From NCBI GenBank assembly GCA_947492375.1, contig CANLMI010000001.1:496001-560000 (forward strand): 64,000 nucleotides of DNA. The letters are read 5' to 3'. A program made the position numbers and the translations under genes. Shown here piece after piece: positions 27,268 to 35,481 of this stretch. Each line of letters begins with the position of its first letter. The stretch's first letter is position 1. The stretch is from an uncultured Kordiimonas sp. GTDB lineage: Bacteria > Pseudomonadota > Alphaproteobacteria > Sphingomonadales > Kordiimonadaceae. The notes under the pieces were generated by a model. The model was not told the DNA's origin, searched no databases, and was given only the letters and a program-made list of their open reading frames with translations.

Positions 27268-28160
27268 AGCCTGCCGGCAAAGGCATCTCTGTGGGCTGTT
27301 AGCATATCATTTAAGAAATCAAACATAGCCCGAATTCGGGCACTTCGTTTTAAGTCAGCATGGCTAACGAGCCAAATGTCGGCACTAAAAACAACATAAT
27401 CATTAAATAGCCTGATCAGGTTTTTGTCTTGTGATGCGAGAAAACAGGAATAGGCTCCAATGCCGTATCCTTCGCGGACAGCAGTTGATAAAGCCAGCAT
27501 GTTATTTGACCGAAAGGCGGAAGAGTTACCATTTAACATCGTTTTACGTGAATATGTATTGGTGTATGCTAACATTTCATCATGGGGCAAAATGATATCA
27601 TGGTCTTTCAAATTTGATATGGTTTCAGGCTTGCCTTTTCGTTCAATATAATCGCGGCTCGCATAAAACCCATAGTTCATGGTAACAGTTTTTTTTGCGA
27701 TTAAGTCATTTTGTTCGGGGCGGAACATGCGCATTGCAATATCGGCCTCTCGGCGCAAAAGGTCAGCAGTATTATTTTCAACTTTTACTTCAACGGTAAT
27801 ACCGGGGAACTGATCCCTGAAGGGCCTAATACATTTTACAAGCCATTCTGCACCGATAATTTCTATCGCAGAAACAACGACACTTCCTTTAAGGGCTTCA
27901 TCACGGCCAGTGATTAACCGTTCAATCGCATGAACGTCGTCGCTCATGTGGCGAATGTGATCGATGAGTTGTTCACCTAAACTCGTGAGCTCCAGGCCAT
28001 TTCTTGTCCGTGAAAATAATTCTGCTCCCACCGTTTCTTCCAGTGCCGTCAGGCGCCGTGATAACGTTGGCTGACTAACATTCAGTTTTGGTGCGGTGGC
28101 TGATAAACTGCCATATTCAGCCATCGCAAGAAAATATTTAAGATCGTCCCAACTTAACAT
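27264..28160 (-). CDS. LysR family transcriptional regulator
   Basis: A 298-residue LysR regulator. The N-terminal winged helix reads LKYFLAMAEYGSLSATAPKLNVSQPTLSRRLTALEETVGAELFSRTRNGLELTSLGEQL. The remainder is the co-inducer domain (GSVVVSAIEIIGAEWLVKCIRPFRDQFPGITVEVKVENN ... ADIAMRM), of the AmpR/GcvA-like branch. LysR proteins usually regulate a divergent gene; here the divergent neighbour is the small TPR gene at 28334. Inducer unknown. Confidence 0.92.
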   Translation of the reverse strand: MLSWDDLKYFLAMAEYGSLSATAPKLNVSQPTLSRRLTALEETVGAELFSRTRNGLELTSLGEQLIDHIRHMSDDVHAIERLITGRDEALKGSVVVSAIEIIGAEWLVKCIRPFRDQFPGITVEVKVENNTADLLRREADIAMRMFRPEQNDLIAKKTVTMNYGFYASRDYIERKGKPETISNLKDHDIILPHDEMLAYTNTYSRKTMLNGNSSAFRSNNMLALSTAVREGYGIGAYSCFLASQDKNLIRLFNDYVVFSADIWLVSHADLKRSARIRAMFDFLNDMLTAHRDAFAGRL

Positions 28161-28333
28161 CCTACTTCCTTTGATTAGTTGAATTTAGTATTCAAAAATG
28201 AATAAATAAATTTCATTATATCTCACTTTAATTCATTTTTGAAGTTTTTATATCGTGGGTAAAGCAAGAATTCACCAAGCTTGTAATGTTCAGAGGTGGT
28301 TTTGCTTTGAAACTCTATCTTGAAGGAAGAACC

Positions 28334-28837
28334 ATGACCGATAAAACTTTGAAGGCTTATTTTATTTTAATAGCTCTTATCTTTACGGGAGTTCCTGCGC
28401 TGGATGCGCAAAATGTTAAAATATATCATTTATCGCGTGATAAAAATATCGAGCAGGGGATGCGGGCACTCAGAAATCAGGATTTTCCCAGTGCTTCTTA
28501 TTATTTATGGAAAGCTGCGAAGTCGCGACAGACGAAAGCAAGAAAAGCTTCTCTATACAATAACGTTTGCGCGGTTGATTTTGTTCTAAGGCGGTTTGAT
28601 AGCGCCCTTGACGCTTGTAATGCTGCTATAAAATTGGACCGGAATAATTGGAAATCACTATTGAACCGTGGGAACGTATACCGTGATACTGGTTATTTTA
28701 CGCTTGCAAAGCAGGATTATCGATTGGCCTCAAAATACCGTGAAAATGAACCAATGATATTAAAGGCCATAACGATTTTGACCACGCTTGAAAAGAGTAA
28801 TGAGAAACGCAGAATGATGGCCGTAAACACAAATTAA
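28334..28837 (+). CDS. Small exported TPR protein
   Basis: A 167-residue protein with a signal peptide (TLKAYFILIALIFTGVPALDAQ) and about three TPR units, for example FDSALDACNAAIKLDRNNWKSLLNRGNVYRDTGYFTLAKQDYRLASKY. I start at ATG 28334, which has AAGGAAGA just upstream; the frame is open to an ATG at 28286 but that adds a charged stretch before the signal peptide. It is the first gene in a run of six on this strand and the divergent neighbour of a LysR gene. Function unknown. Confidence 0.78.
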   Translation: MTDKTLKAYFILIALIFTGVPALDAQNVKIYHLSRDKNIEQGMRALRNQDFPSASYYLWKAAKSRQTKARKASLYNNVCAVDFVLRRFDSALDACNAAIKLDRNNWKSLLNRGNVYRDTGYFTLAKQDYRLASKYRENEPMILKAITILTTLEKSNEKRRMMAVNTN

Positions 28838-28917
28838 AAAATAATAGTAAAAAAGTTGTAAGGTAATTTTCGCTCTCCATACTAAAGTTAATGTCATATT
28901 TTATGAGGGAGCGAAAA

Positions 28918-30423
28918 GTGCTAATGTCACGACATACAAAAGCGACACTGAAAAAAGAACGAGTGTCCTTTATGGTGAGGGTTGGAACGCTTATGGCAAT
29001 GGCTATGAGTGTTTCATCTATATCTCTAAGTGCTCAGGATGATTTGGGTACGTTCAAGCCAACGAGTGAAACAGGGTGTTTTATACCTGGGTCCACAGCA
29101 AAGCTAGAGTGCAAAACATACAGCTTACCTCTTGATTATAATGATCCGGATGGACAAACAGTGGACGTATTTGCCGCGGTTATGCCGTCGCGTGGGGGGA
29201 AAGCTTCGTCTGATCCGTTAGTTTTACTGGCAGGTGGGCCAGGTCAGGCAGCAAGCGAAGTTATTCAGTTAATTGATGCTGTCTTTGGTGATTTACGCAA
29301 CGGCAGGGATGTTTTGATTGTTGACCAACGGGGAACTGGCCGATCCCATCCGTTAGCGTGTAAAAATATCGAGGATGACATAATTACACTGGATGCTTAC
29401 TCTAAAGCGGTAAAAGAATGCCGCGAAGCTGAAAGCTTGCCTGTACGCCATTTTAATTTTGAAAATATTGTACGCGACCTTGAGGAAATCAGGGCATCAC
29501 TGGGATATGAACAGTTAAATTTATGGGGTATATCGTGGGGAACACGTACCGCCGCGCATTATTTGCGCCGTTATCCTGATAAGGTACGTAGTATTGTTGT
29601 TGACGGTGTTCTTCCACCGCAGGTTCCGCTTGTGGCAACGGTTGCAGATAGCGTTGAGCGTGCAAAGAATTTGTTGATTGAAGATTGTAAAGCAAGCGCT
29701 GCGTGCAATGCACGCTACCCAGATATTGATGGAACATTGCAAACATTGCTGGCTATGGCAAAAGCGGGTGATCTCGTGTTTGACGGCGTTAATCCGCTAA
29801 CCGGTGAAGCAGAAAAAATTGATATTGATTTTATTACTGCAGTCAATGGCTTGCATGCGTTATTCTATAATGCAGATGTTACTACGGCTATCCCTTATGC
29901 GCTTGATGAGGCAGTGAAAGGAAATTTAAAGCCGTGGTTGGTTTATTCCTTTAATGCGTCAGCTCTCGAACCGCCAATATATGTAGGGTCGTTCCTATCG
30001 ATCTTTTGCGGTGAAGAAATGAGCAAAGTAACTGAAGACAGTGTTAGGCAGGCAGGCAAGGATAGTTTTGCGAAAGACGCGCACTATCAATTATGGAATG
30101 CTGGCTGCAAAGCTTGGGATTATGTTCCTGCTGCACCGGATAGTCATGAAGTTTTAGAAAGCGATGTGCCAACGCTTGTACTTTCTGGAAAGCTTGATCC
30201 TATAACACCGCCTTCTATGGGGGATGAATGGGTAAAAAGCTTTAGTAATAGCAGACATATTATTCTTGAAGGCACAGGGCATAATACTAGTTTTTCTGCT
30301 TGTATGCCCATGTTGATAACTAGTTTTATCAAGAATTTGGATGTTGAAGCATTGGAAACAGAGTGTTTGGACCATTTGAAGCGGCTTCCGATTATCACGG
30401 GCCCGAATGCGACAGTTCAGTAA
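28918..30423 (+). CDS. Exported S33-family alpha/beta hydrolase (tripeptidyl aminopeptidase-like)
   Basis: The protein (~501 residues) starts with a signal-like helix (VGTLMAMAMSVSSISLSAQDD). Domain order fits MEROPS S33 with a C-terminal TAP-like segment: LLAGGPGQAASE (oxyanion loop), DVLIVDQRGTGRSHPLAC, nucleophile S206 in LWGISWGTRTA, a cap region with paired cysteines (EDCKASAACNARYP), TLVLSGKLDPITPP (acid) and GTGHNTS (histidine). Such enzymes remove N-terminal residues from peptides in the periplasm. GTG 28918 is six bases after GAGGGAG; ATG 28924 is possible. It lies 24 bases before an ABC transporter pair, so peptide processing coupled to export is a fair inference. Confidence 0.87.
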   Translation: MLMSRHTKATLKKERVSFMVRVGTLMAMAMSVSSISLSAQDDLGTFKPTSETGCFIPGSTAKLECKTYSLPLDYNDPDGQTVDVFAAVMPSRGGKASSDPLVLLAGGPGQAASEVIQLIDAVFGDLRNGRDVLIVDQRGTGRSHPLACKNIEDDIITLDAYSKAVKECREAESLPVRHFNFENIVRDLEEIRASLGYEQLNLWGISWGTRTAAHYLRRYPDKVRSIVVDGVLPPQVPLVATVADSVERAKNLLIEDCKASAACNARYPDIDGTLQTLLAMAKAGDLVFDGVNPLTGEAEKIDIDFITAVNGLHALFYNADVTTAIPYALDEAVKGNLKPWLVYSFNASALEPPIYVGSFLSIFCGEEMSKVTEDSVRQAGKDSFAKDAHYQLWNAGCKAWDYVPAAPDSHEVLESDVPTLVLSGKLDPITPPSMGDEWVKSFSNSRHIILEGTGHNTSFSACMPMLITSFIKNLDVEALETECLDHLKRLPIITGPNATVQ

Positions 30424-30447
30424 TCACTATATTTAGGAAAAATCACA

Positions 30448-31182
30448 ATGATTGTAATTAAAGATATTGCGAAGTCCTTTGGTGATGTCAAAGCGGTTCG
30501 CGGCGTTAGTTTTAAGGCTGAAGATGGAAAAATCACCACGCTTTTAGGAGCAAACGGGTCAGGTAAAACTACAACTTTCAGAAGTGTAACCGGCCTGATG
30601 AAACCTGATGCGGGTACAGTTCATATCGATACTATTGATGTTCGTGAACGTACCCTCGAAGCACAGGCAAGGTTGGGCGTATTTCCAGATCAGTTTGGGC
30701 TTTATACACGCCTGACTACACGTGAACATATTGCATATTATGCAGAACTTCACGGCCTTAAGGGTAGTGCGCTTAGTGACGCTATAAACGAGGTTTCAAA
30801 ATTATTGAACCTTGAGGATATTATTGACCGCAAAACCGAAGGGTTCAGTCAGGGGCAGCGTATGAAAGTGGCGCTGGCGCGGGCGATTGTTCATAAACCT
30901 CAGAATATAATACTGGATGAACCAACTCGTGGTCTTGATGTAATGAATATCAGGCTTTTACGCGATATTCTGCTTGAATTGAAAGCACAGGGGCATTGTA
31001 TTTTATTGTCTAGTCACGTCATGGCCGAGGTTGATGCCTTATCGGACCATATTGTCATTATGTCAGACGGCCTTATCTGTGCCGATGGAACATCGGCTTC
31101 ACTAGTGGCTGAAAGCGGCCAGGAAAATCTTGAAGAGGCTTTTGTGCACTTAACAGAACAAGCTAGAAGGAATGCAGCATAA
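30448..31182 (+). CDS. ABC transporter ATP-binding protein (NatA-like)
   Basis: A 244-residue ABC ATPase. Walker A is GANGSGKT at 34-41, the signature is FSQGQR at about 133-138, Walker B is NIILDEPT with D157/E158, and the H loop is SSHVMAEV. The signature has SQGQ in place of SGGQ, as in several NatA/CcmA-type exporters. It pairs with the permease encoded immediately downstream, with a one-base overlap (TAATG). AGGAAAA precedes ATG 30448. Confidence 0.93.
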   Translation: MIVIKDIAKSFGDVKAVRGVSFKAEDGKITTLLGANGSGKTTTFRSVTGLMKPDAGTVHIDTIDVRERTLEAQARLGVFPDQFGLYTRLTTREHIAYYAELHGLKGSALSDAINEVSKLLNLEDIIDRKTEGFSQGQRMKVALARAIVHKPQNIILDEPTRGLDVMNIRLLRDILLELKAQGHCILLSSHVMAEVDALSDHIVIMSDGLICADGTSASLVAESGQENLEEAFVHLTEQARRNAA

Positions 31183-32354
31183 TGAACCAGTTTAAGATTG
31201 TATTCCTTAAGGAATTGAAGGACGCGATTAGGGATAAACGTGCGATTATGGCCGTTTTATCTTATGCTCTTTTGGTGCCTGTGTTTCTTGGTTTTGTTGG
31301 GTGGCTCGTGACGCTTGATCAACCTGTTGATTCAGTTAAAACACGGGTTGCTATTGCTAATATGGAAAGCGCACCAGGCCTTGTTGCCTTCGTTGAAAAG
31401 AATGGGATCAGTGTAAAAAATGCTGAAAACATAGATTTAAATAATATTAAAATCCCTGATGAAAGTGAGGCATTGTTAATTGTGCCTGATGACTATCAGG
31501 ATAATCTGAATAAGGCAAAAGTAAGCAAGCTTGCTCTTTATATTGATAGTACAACACGTGAACGCGCTGAACGGGGTTCTGAAGTTGAGGGTATCTTGAT
31601 GCAGTATGGTCAGTATATCGGTATCAATCGTCTAACAGCACGTGGTGTTCCGACTGCTTTAATGTCACCATTTGTAATTAACAAAGCGGATGTTTCTGAA
31701 AGTAAATTTTACGAAAAACTTTTGGTTAGCGGTCTTGCAATGATGTTGATTATGGCACCAATTGTTGGTGGTATGAGTGTTTCACTTGATACCCTTGCTG
31801 GTGAGCGTGAGCGTCAAAGCCTGCAGACATTATTGACCCAGCCAGTTTCAGCGAATGCACTTATTTTTGGAAAATGGGCAGTGGTGAGCTTGTTTTCCTT
31901 TATAACCGTTACAATGATGAGTGTAACGCTGATGATTATGTATATTACACTTGTTGCAGATAAATTGCCTTTCAGTTTGGGCATAGGCGTATCAGGGCTG
32001 TTAATTGCTTTCTTCCAGCTTGGTATTTTTTCAATGTTTGTCGCCAGCCTTTTGATGACAGTCAGCATTCATGCCAAGAGCTTTAAAGAAGGCCAGACAT
32101 ATATGCAGCTATTGAATATGGCACCTGTTTTATTGGCATATATTAAGATTTATGCGGATAGTAGTTTACCAGATGCCGCACGATTTGCCCCGTTCATTGC
32201 TGATATTGAAAGTTTAAGTACGATATTAGTCGATGGCCGTATTCAGCCCGTATATTTCATAACGTCAATCGGGGTTGCTGTGCTTGGAACAATTGTTTGC
32301 ATCCTGTTTACATCGAAGCGTTTGTCGAGCGAAAAACTGCTTGATGAAGTCTAG
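31182..32354 (+). CDS. ABC-2 type permease (NatB-like)
   Basis: A 390-residue membrane protein: one helix near the N-terminus (AIMAVLSYALLVPVFLGFVGWLVTL), a long extracytoplasmic segment (about 40-175), and a cluster of five helices after residue ~180 (LVSGLAMMLIMAPIVGGMSVSLDTLAGERERQSLQTLLTQPVSANALIFGKW is the coupling region). This is the NatB/YhaP layout of sodium or peptide exporters. The substrate is unknown; the neighbouring S33 peptidase hints at a peptide. Confidence 0.88.
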   Translation: MNQFKIVFLKELKDAIRDKRAIMAVLSYALLVPVFLGFVGWLVTLDQPVDSVKTRVAIANMESAPGLVAFVEKNGISVKNAENIDLNNIKIPDESEALLIVPDDYQDNLNKAKVSKLALYIDSTTRERAERGSEVEGILMQYGQYIGINRLTARGVPTALMSPFVINKADVSESKFYEKLLVSGLAMMLIMAPIVGGMSVSLDTLAGERERQSLQTLLTQPVSANALIFGKWAVVSLFSFITVTMMSVTLMIMYITLVADKLPFSLGIGVSGLLIAFFQLGIFSMFVASLLMTVSIHAKSFKEGQTYMQLLNMAPVLLAYIKIYADSSLPDAARFAPFIADIESLSTILVDGRIQPVYFITSIGVAVLGTIVCILFTSKRLSSEKLLDEV

Positions 32355-32384
32355 ATATAAACAGCAATATATTATCTGGATTTA

Positions 32385-32891
32385 TTGTTTGTGGGCATAG
32401 AACAAACATTAAAAAACTATAGCGGAATGCTTAGTCGGATCGTTGCCACTTATGAGGCTGATCCGACTATCCAGCAGGAAGTTATGCAAGAGGTATCTTT
32501 TGCTGTTTGGCGTGCTTTACCTAAATTTAGAGGTGAAGGTAGCGAGAAAGCGTTTATTGCAAGAGTAGCGCAAAATATATGTCTTACTCATGTCAGGAAG
32601 GAAGTGAGGCGCCCCAGAAGTGTTGAGCTTGATTATGATATGAAGAGCGAAAACGCGTCTCCTGAAGAACTTACAGAGAAAGATCAACAGCGTGAAAGTT
32701 TGCTAACAGCTGTTCGGTCTCTTCCACTTCCGATGAAACAGGTAGTAAGCCTGGCGCTTGAAGGATTTAGCCATAAAGAAATCGGAACTTCACTGGGGAT
32801 TAGCGAGAATAATGCAATGGTTCGTTTTAGTCGGGCAAAAACCGAGCTTAAAAAAGTGCTGACACAACAAATAACTGAAAGAGGGGTTTGA
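32385..32891 (+). CDS. ECF-type RNA polymerase sigma factor
   Basis: A 168-residue sigma-70 family protein with region 2 (about 20-80: QQEVMQEVSFAVWRALPKFRGEGSEKAFIARVAQNICLTHVRKEVRR) and region 4 (about 105-160: LPLPMKQVVSLALEGFSHKEIGTSLGISENNAMVRFSRAKTELKKVL). The start is TTG 32385 or GTG 32391; GGA at 32378 suits the TTG better. It follows the permease gene by 30 bases and precedes a membrane protein by 15, which is the usual sigma/anti-sigma order. Confidence 0.87.
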   Translation: MFVGIEQTLKNYSGMLSRIVATYEADPTIQQEVMQEVSFAVWRALPKFRGEGSEKAFIARVAQNICLTHVRKEVRRPRSVELDYDMKSENASPEELTEKDQQRESLLTAVRSLPLPMKQVVSLALEGFSHKEIGTSLGISENNAMVRFSRAKTELKKVLTQQITERGV

Positions 32892-32906
32892 TGATAAAGG
32901 TGTTAT

Positions 32907-33524
32907 ATGATGTCTGAAACCGATCAAAGTCCTAATTGGGATAGCCTAAAAGGAATATGGCAGGATGGGCCGGAAATTGATTTAATCAAATTATTTCGGC
33001 GGGCACGTTTTTCATGGTGGCGCGTGCGGCTTACTTTGTTCATGAATATGATGATTTGTATTTTTGGTGAAGTTGCTTGTGCCTATGTACTTTACAAAAA
33101 TATATCGCTTGCCGCTAACGTATTCGGAATTGTAGGGCTTGTGTTTTGTTGGGTGACTGCGTGGTTCAGTTTCAAATATCTCAAAAGCTCGCTTGGAGAT
33201 ATGAGCAATGAGCCTGAGAGACTCCTTGAATTGCAGATTAAGCAGTTGAAAGGATTGATCGAACTAGCAAAGTTTAACATCAAAATGACATATTTTGGGG
33301 TTGCATTTTCTGCCGTAGCATTCTGGATGTTTTATGATAGGCACGGTGTGCTGATACCGAATGACGACATGACAGGCACCGAGGTATTTATGAATGGTTT
33401 TCTATGGGGTATACCAATTGGTATTCTGATGTGCCCATTTGTTTATGGTCAGTTTATTAAACGGAAAACTAAGGAACTGACCAGTGTTGAGGCTAGCCTC
33501 GCAGCCCTAAAGGCTGCGAGCTAA
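32907..33524 (+). CDS. Four-helix membrane protein, candidate anti-sigma factor
   Basis: A 205-residue protein with a soluble N-terminus (SPNWDSLKGIWQDGPEIDLIKLFRRARFSWWRVRL), a helix pair at about 42-92, an amphipathic stretch (EPERLLELQIKQLKGLIELAKFN) and a second helix pair at about 124-185. It has no HxxxCxxC zinc anti-sigma motif. Position directly after an ECF sigma gene makes it the likely regulator of that sigma factor; this is context, not homology. The last codons are inside a GC-rich hairpin (33498-33520). Confidence 0.7.
   Translation: MMSETDQSPNWDSLKGIWQDGPEIDLIKLFRRARFSWWRVRLTLFMNMMICIFGEVACAYVLYKNISLAANVFGIVGLVFCWVTAWFSFKYLKSSLGDMSNEPERLLELQIKQLKGLIELAKFNIKMTYFGVAFSAVAFWMFYDRHGVLIPNDDMTGTEVFMNGFLWGIPIGILMCPFVYGQFIKRKTKELTSVEASLAALKAAS
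33498..33520. terminator. GC-rich hairpin between convergent genes
   Basis: CTCGCAGCC (33498-33506) and GGCTGCGAG (33512-33520) form a perfect nine-base stem with a five-base loop. It spans the last codons of the membrane-protein gene and lies ten bases from the end of the convergent chemoreceptor gene, so it could stop transcription from both sides, though the T runs are weak. Confidence 0.6.
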
Positions 33525-33533
33525 TAGTTCTAT

Positions 33534-35081
33534 TTATCCAATGGCTTTCAAATTGCCGACGAAGGCTTGGGAGCCGTCCTGAAGGTTGGCCGCCAGTTTG
33601 TTCAGCTCTTCTGCTGCACTGCGCAAGTCAGTAGACATATTGAGCGTTTCTTGAATACTGCCCGCAACATTTGAAACAGAGCCTGTTGCCGCCTGTGTGT
33701 CATCCGAGGCAAGGGCTGCGCTTCTGGCGATTTCGCGCGTTGCGGAATCTTGCTCTTCTACGGCTGCTGCAATTGACGTAGACCCCTGACTTAGTTCTTC
33801 AATAACACCAGTGATGGTTGATATTGATTGAACTGCTGAACTAGTGGCATTTTGCATCGCCGTAATTTTTGACTGAATTTCGTCTGCGGCATTTGCGGAT
33901 TGGCTTGCAAGGCTTTTTACCTCGCTTGCAACAACCGCGAACCCTTTGCCGGCTTCGCCTGCACGAGCGGCCTCAATTGTTGCATTAAGCGCCAACAGGT
34001 TCGTTTGTTCAGCAATATCCGATATGAGAGCAACAACAGTACCAATACTATCAGCCTCTTTTGAAAGTTGAGAGATTTCTTCATTAGTTCTGTGGCTATG
34101 CTCTACTGCGCTATGGGACGCCTGATTAGCGTGAGAAACCTGCTGGGCAATCTCTGCCACGGATGCAGATAACTCTTCTGCGCTTGCAGCAACTGTTTGA
34201 ACGTTCTGAGAAGCATTTACCGTTGCATTGGACACTGAACTAAGGTTCTGTTCTCCGTCTGCGGAAGCGTTTGTTATTTGCTCTGCTTTTATATTAAGAG
34301 CTGCGGCCGCACTAACAATCTCTTCGACCATTGTGGTGATCGATGCTTCGAACTCGTTAGCGATATTTTGAAGACGTTCACGTTCCATCTCAGCCATATT
34401 AGTGCGTTCATCTTCTTGAGAGCGCGCTGCCAATAAGGCTTGTTGCTCTGCTTGTTCTTTTTCGGCCATAAGTGCGTTGGCTTCTTCTGCTGTTTTTTCA
34501 GCAGCGAGTTTAAGAACTTCTGCTTCTTCAACTGCGCTTAAAGCTTCTTTATTAGCGGCTTCGCTTGACGCAAATAATTCTTGAACTTTATTTGCAATCC
34601 ACATCAATACCGCAGCTTCGAGAACCACGATAACGGCATGGAAAATAACACGTAAAAGGTTTGCGTCATCAGGGAACACATAGCTTGGAGCGATAAGGTT
34701 GGTCAGAAGGTGATGTGCGGCTGTCACTGCAGTTGCAATCAGAATTACTTTCCATGAGCTGTATGTAACCAAGATGGCGAGCGCAGCAAAAAAGTACATA
34801 TGAATATCAATCTGCCACGGGTGCCCGCTAAACATCGCAACAATAAGAGCAACGATTAGTATTAGTGAGGCTGCTGTTACAAAATCAGCCGTTTCTGATT
34901 CTGGGTCCATTTTTTGTGCGGCAAAGTTTAAACCTGCGAGAATAGCAGTACCAATTGTAGCCCACCAAATACCAGGGCTGTCAATCAACAGTCCTAGAAG
35001 GGGAACGATCACAATATGAGCAAATAGAAAATAGCTCATTAGTTTTGCGACGTCCTTCCGGATTTGACTTAATGTATTCAT
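33534..35081 (-). CDS. Methyl-accepting chemotaxis protein with multi-helix membrane sensor
   Basis: A 515-residue receptor. The first ~170 residues contain about five to six membrane helices with short loops ([107 protein letters not shown]), so sensing is within or near the membrane rather than by a large periplasmic domain. A long coiled coil (about 175-250) leads to the signalling domain with the conserved hairpin tip ([18 protein letters not shown], then [15 protein letters not shown]). It has no CheB/CheR-binding NWETF-type tail. It follows a small membrane-anchored gene by nine bases. Confidence 0.92.
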   Translation of the reverse strand: MNTLSQIRKDVAKLMSYFLFAHIVIVPLLGLLIDSPGIWWATIGTAILAGLNFAAQKMDPESETADFVTAASLILIVALIVAMFSGHPWQIDIHMYFFAALAILVTYSSWKVILIATAVTAAHHLLTNLIAPSYVFPDDANLLRVIFHAVIVVLEAAVLMWIANKVQELFASSEAANKEALSAVEEAEVLKLAAEKTAEEANALMAEKEQAEQQALLAARSQEDERTNMAEMERERLQNIANEFEASITTMVEEIVSAAAALNIKAEQITNASADGEQNLSSVSNATVNASQNVQTVAASAEELSASVAEIAQQVSHANQASHSAVEHSHRTNEEISQLSKEADSIGTVVALISDIAEQTNLLALNATIEAARAGEAGKGFAVVASEVKSLASQSANAADEIQSKITAMQNATSSAVQSISTITGVIEELSQGSTSIAAAVEEQDSATREIARSAALASDDTQAATGSVSNVAGSIQETLNMSTDLRSAAEELNKLAANLQDGSQAFVGNLKAIG

Positions 35082-35090
35082 GATTATGTC

Positions 35091-35420
35091 CTACTTAACG
35101 AAAGCGAGTTTTTTAAACGTATCCCCGCATGCCTTGAAGCCATTTGGGTTGAAAACGAACCAAATTTTATCCGAAAGTTCAGGTGCTTTTAGAGCAGATT
35201 GTTCACCTGATAAGAGGATAATATTGCCTTTGCTGGTAAAGCCTGCGTATGACAGGGAAGTACCGGATAAAAGCTCCAGGATTTGGTTCTGCGATAGAGA
35301 GGGGCTAAAATATACGCCGAAAACTCTTTGATTGGGGGATGGAGCAAAGGTTGTTAGGCCTATAAAGGCAAAACCGATTATTAACATGAATACTAGTATG
35401 TATTTGGCATTAAACAACAT
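35091..35420 (-). CDS. Membrane-anchored small protein upstream of the chemoreceptor
   Basis: A 109-residue protein with one N-terminal helix (YILVFMLIIGFAFIGLTTFA), either a signal anchor or a signal peptide, and an ~85-residue exported domain (RVFGVYFSPSLSQNQILELLSGTSLSYAGFTSKGNIILLSGEQ ... GDTFKKLAFV). No family recognised. Only nine bases separate it from the chemoreceptor gene downstream, so the two are co-expressed, and a partner or ligand-presenting role is plausible. Confidence 0.7.
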   Translation of the reverse strand: MLFNAKYILVFMLIIGFAFIGLTTFAPSPNQRVFGVYFSPSLSQNQILELLSGTSLSYAGFTSKGNIILLSGEQSALKAPELSDKIWFVFNPNGFKACGDTFKKLAFVK

Positions 35421-35481
35421 TTGCGAAAATCCTAAACTTGATTGTTTAAAATTATCGGAAAATATTTAAAAAGCGGTTAAA

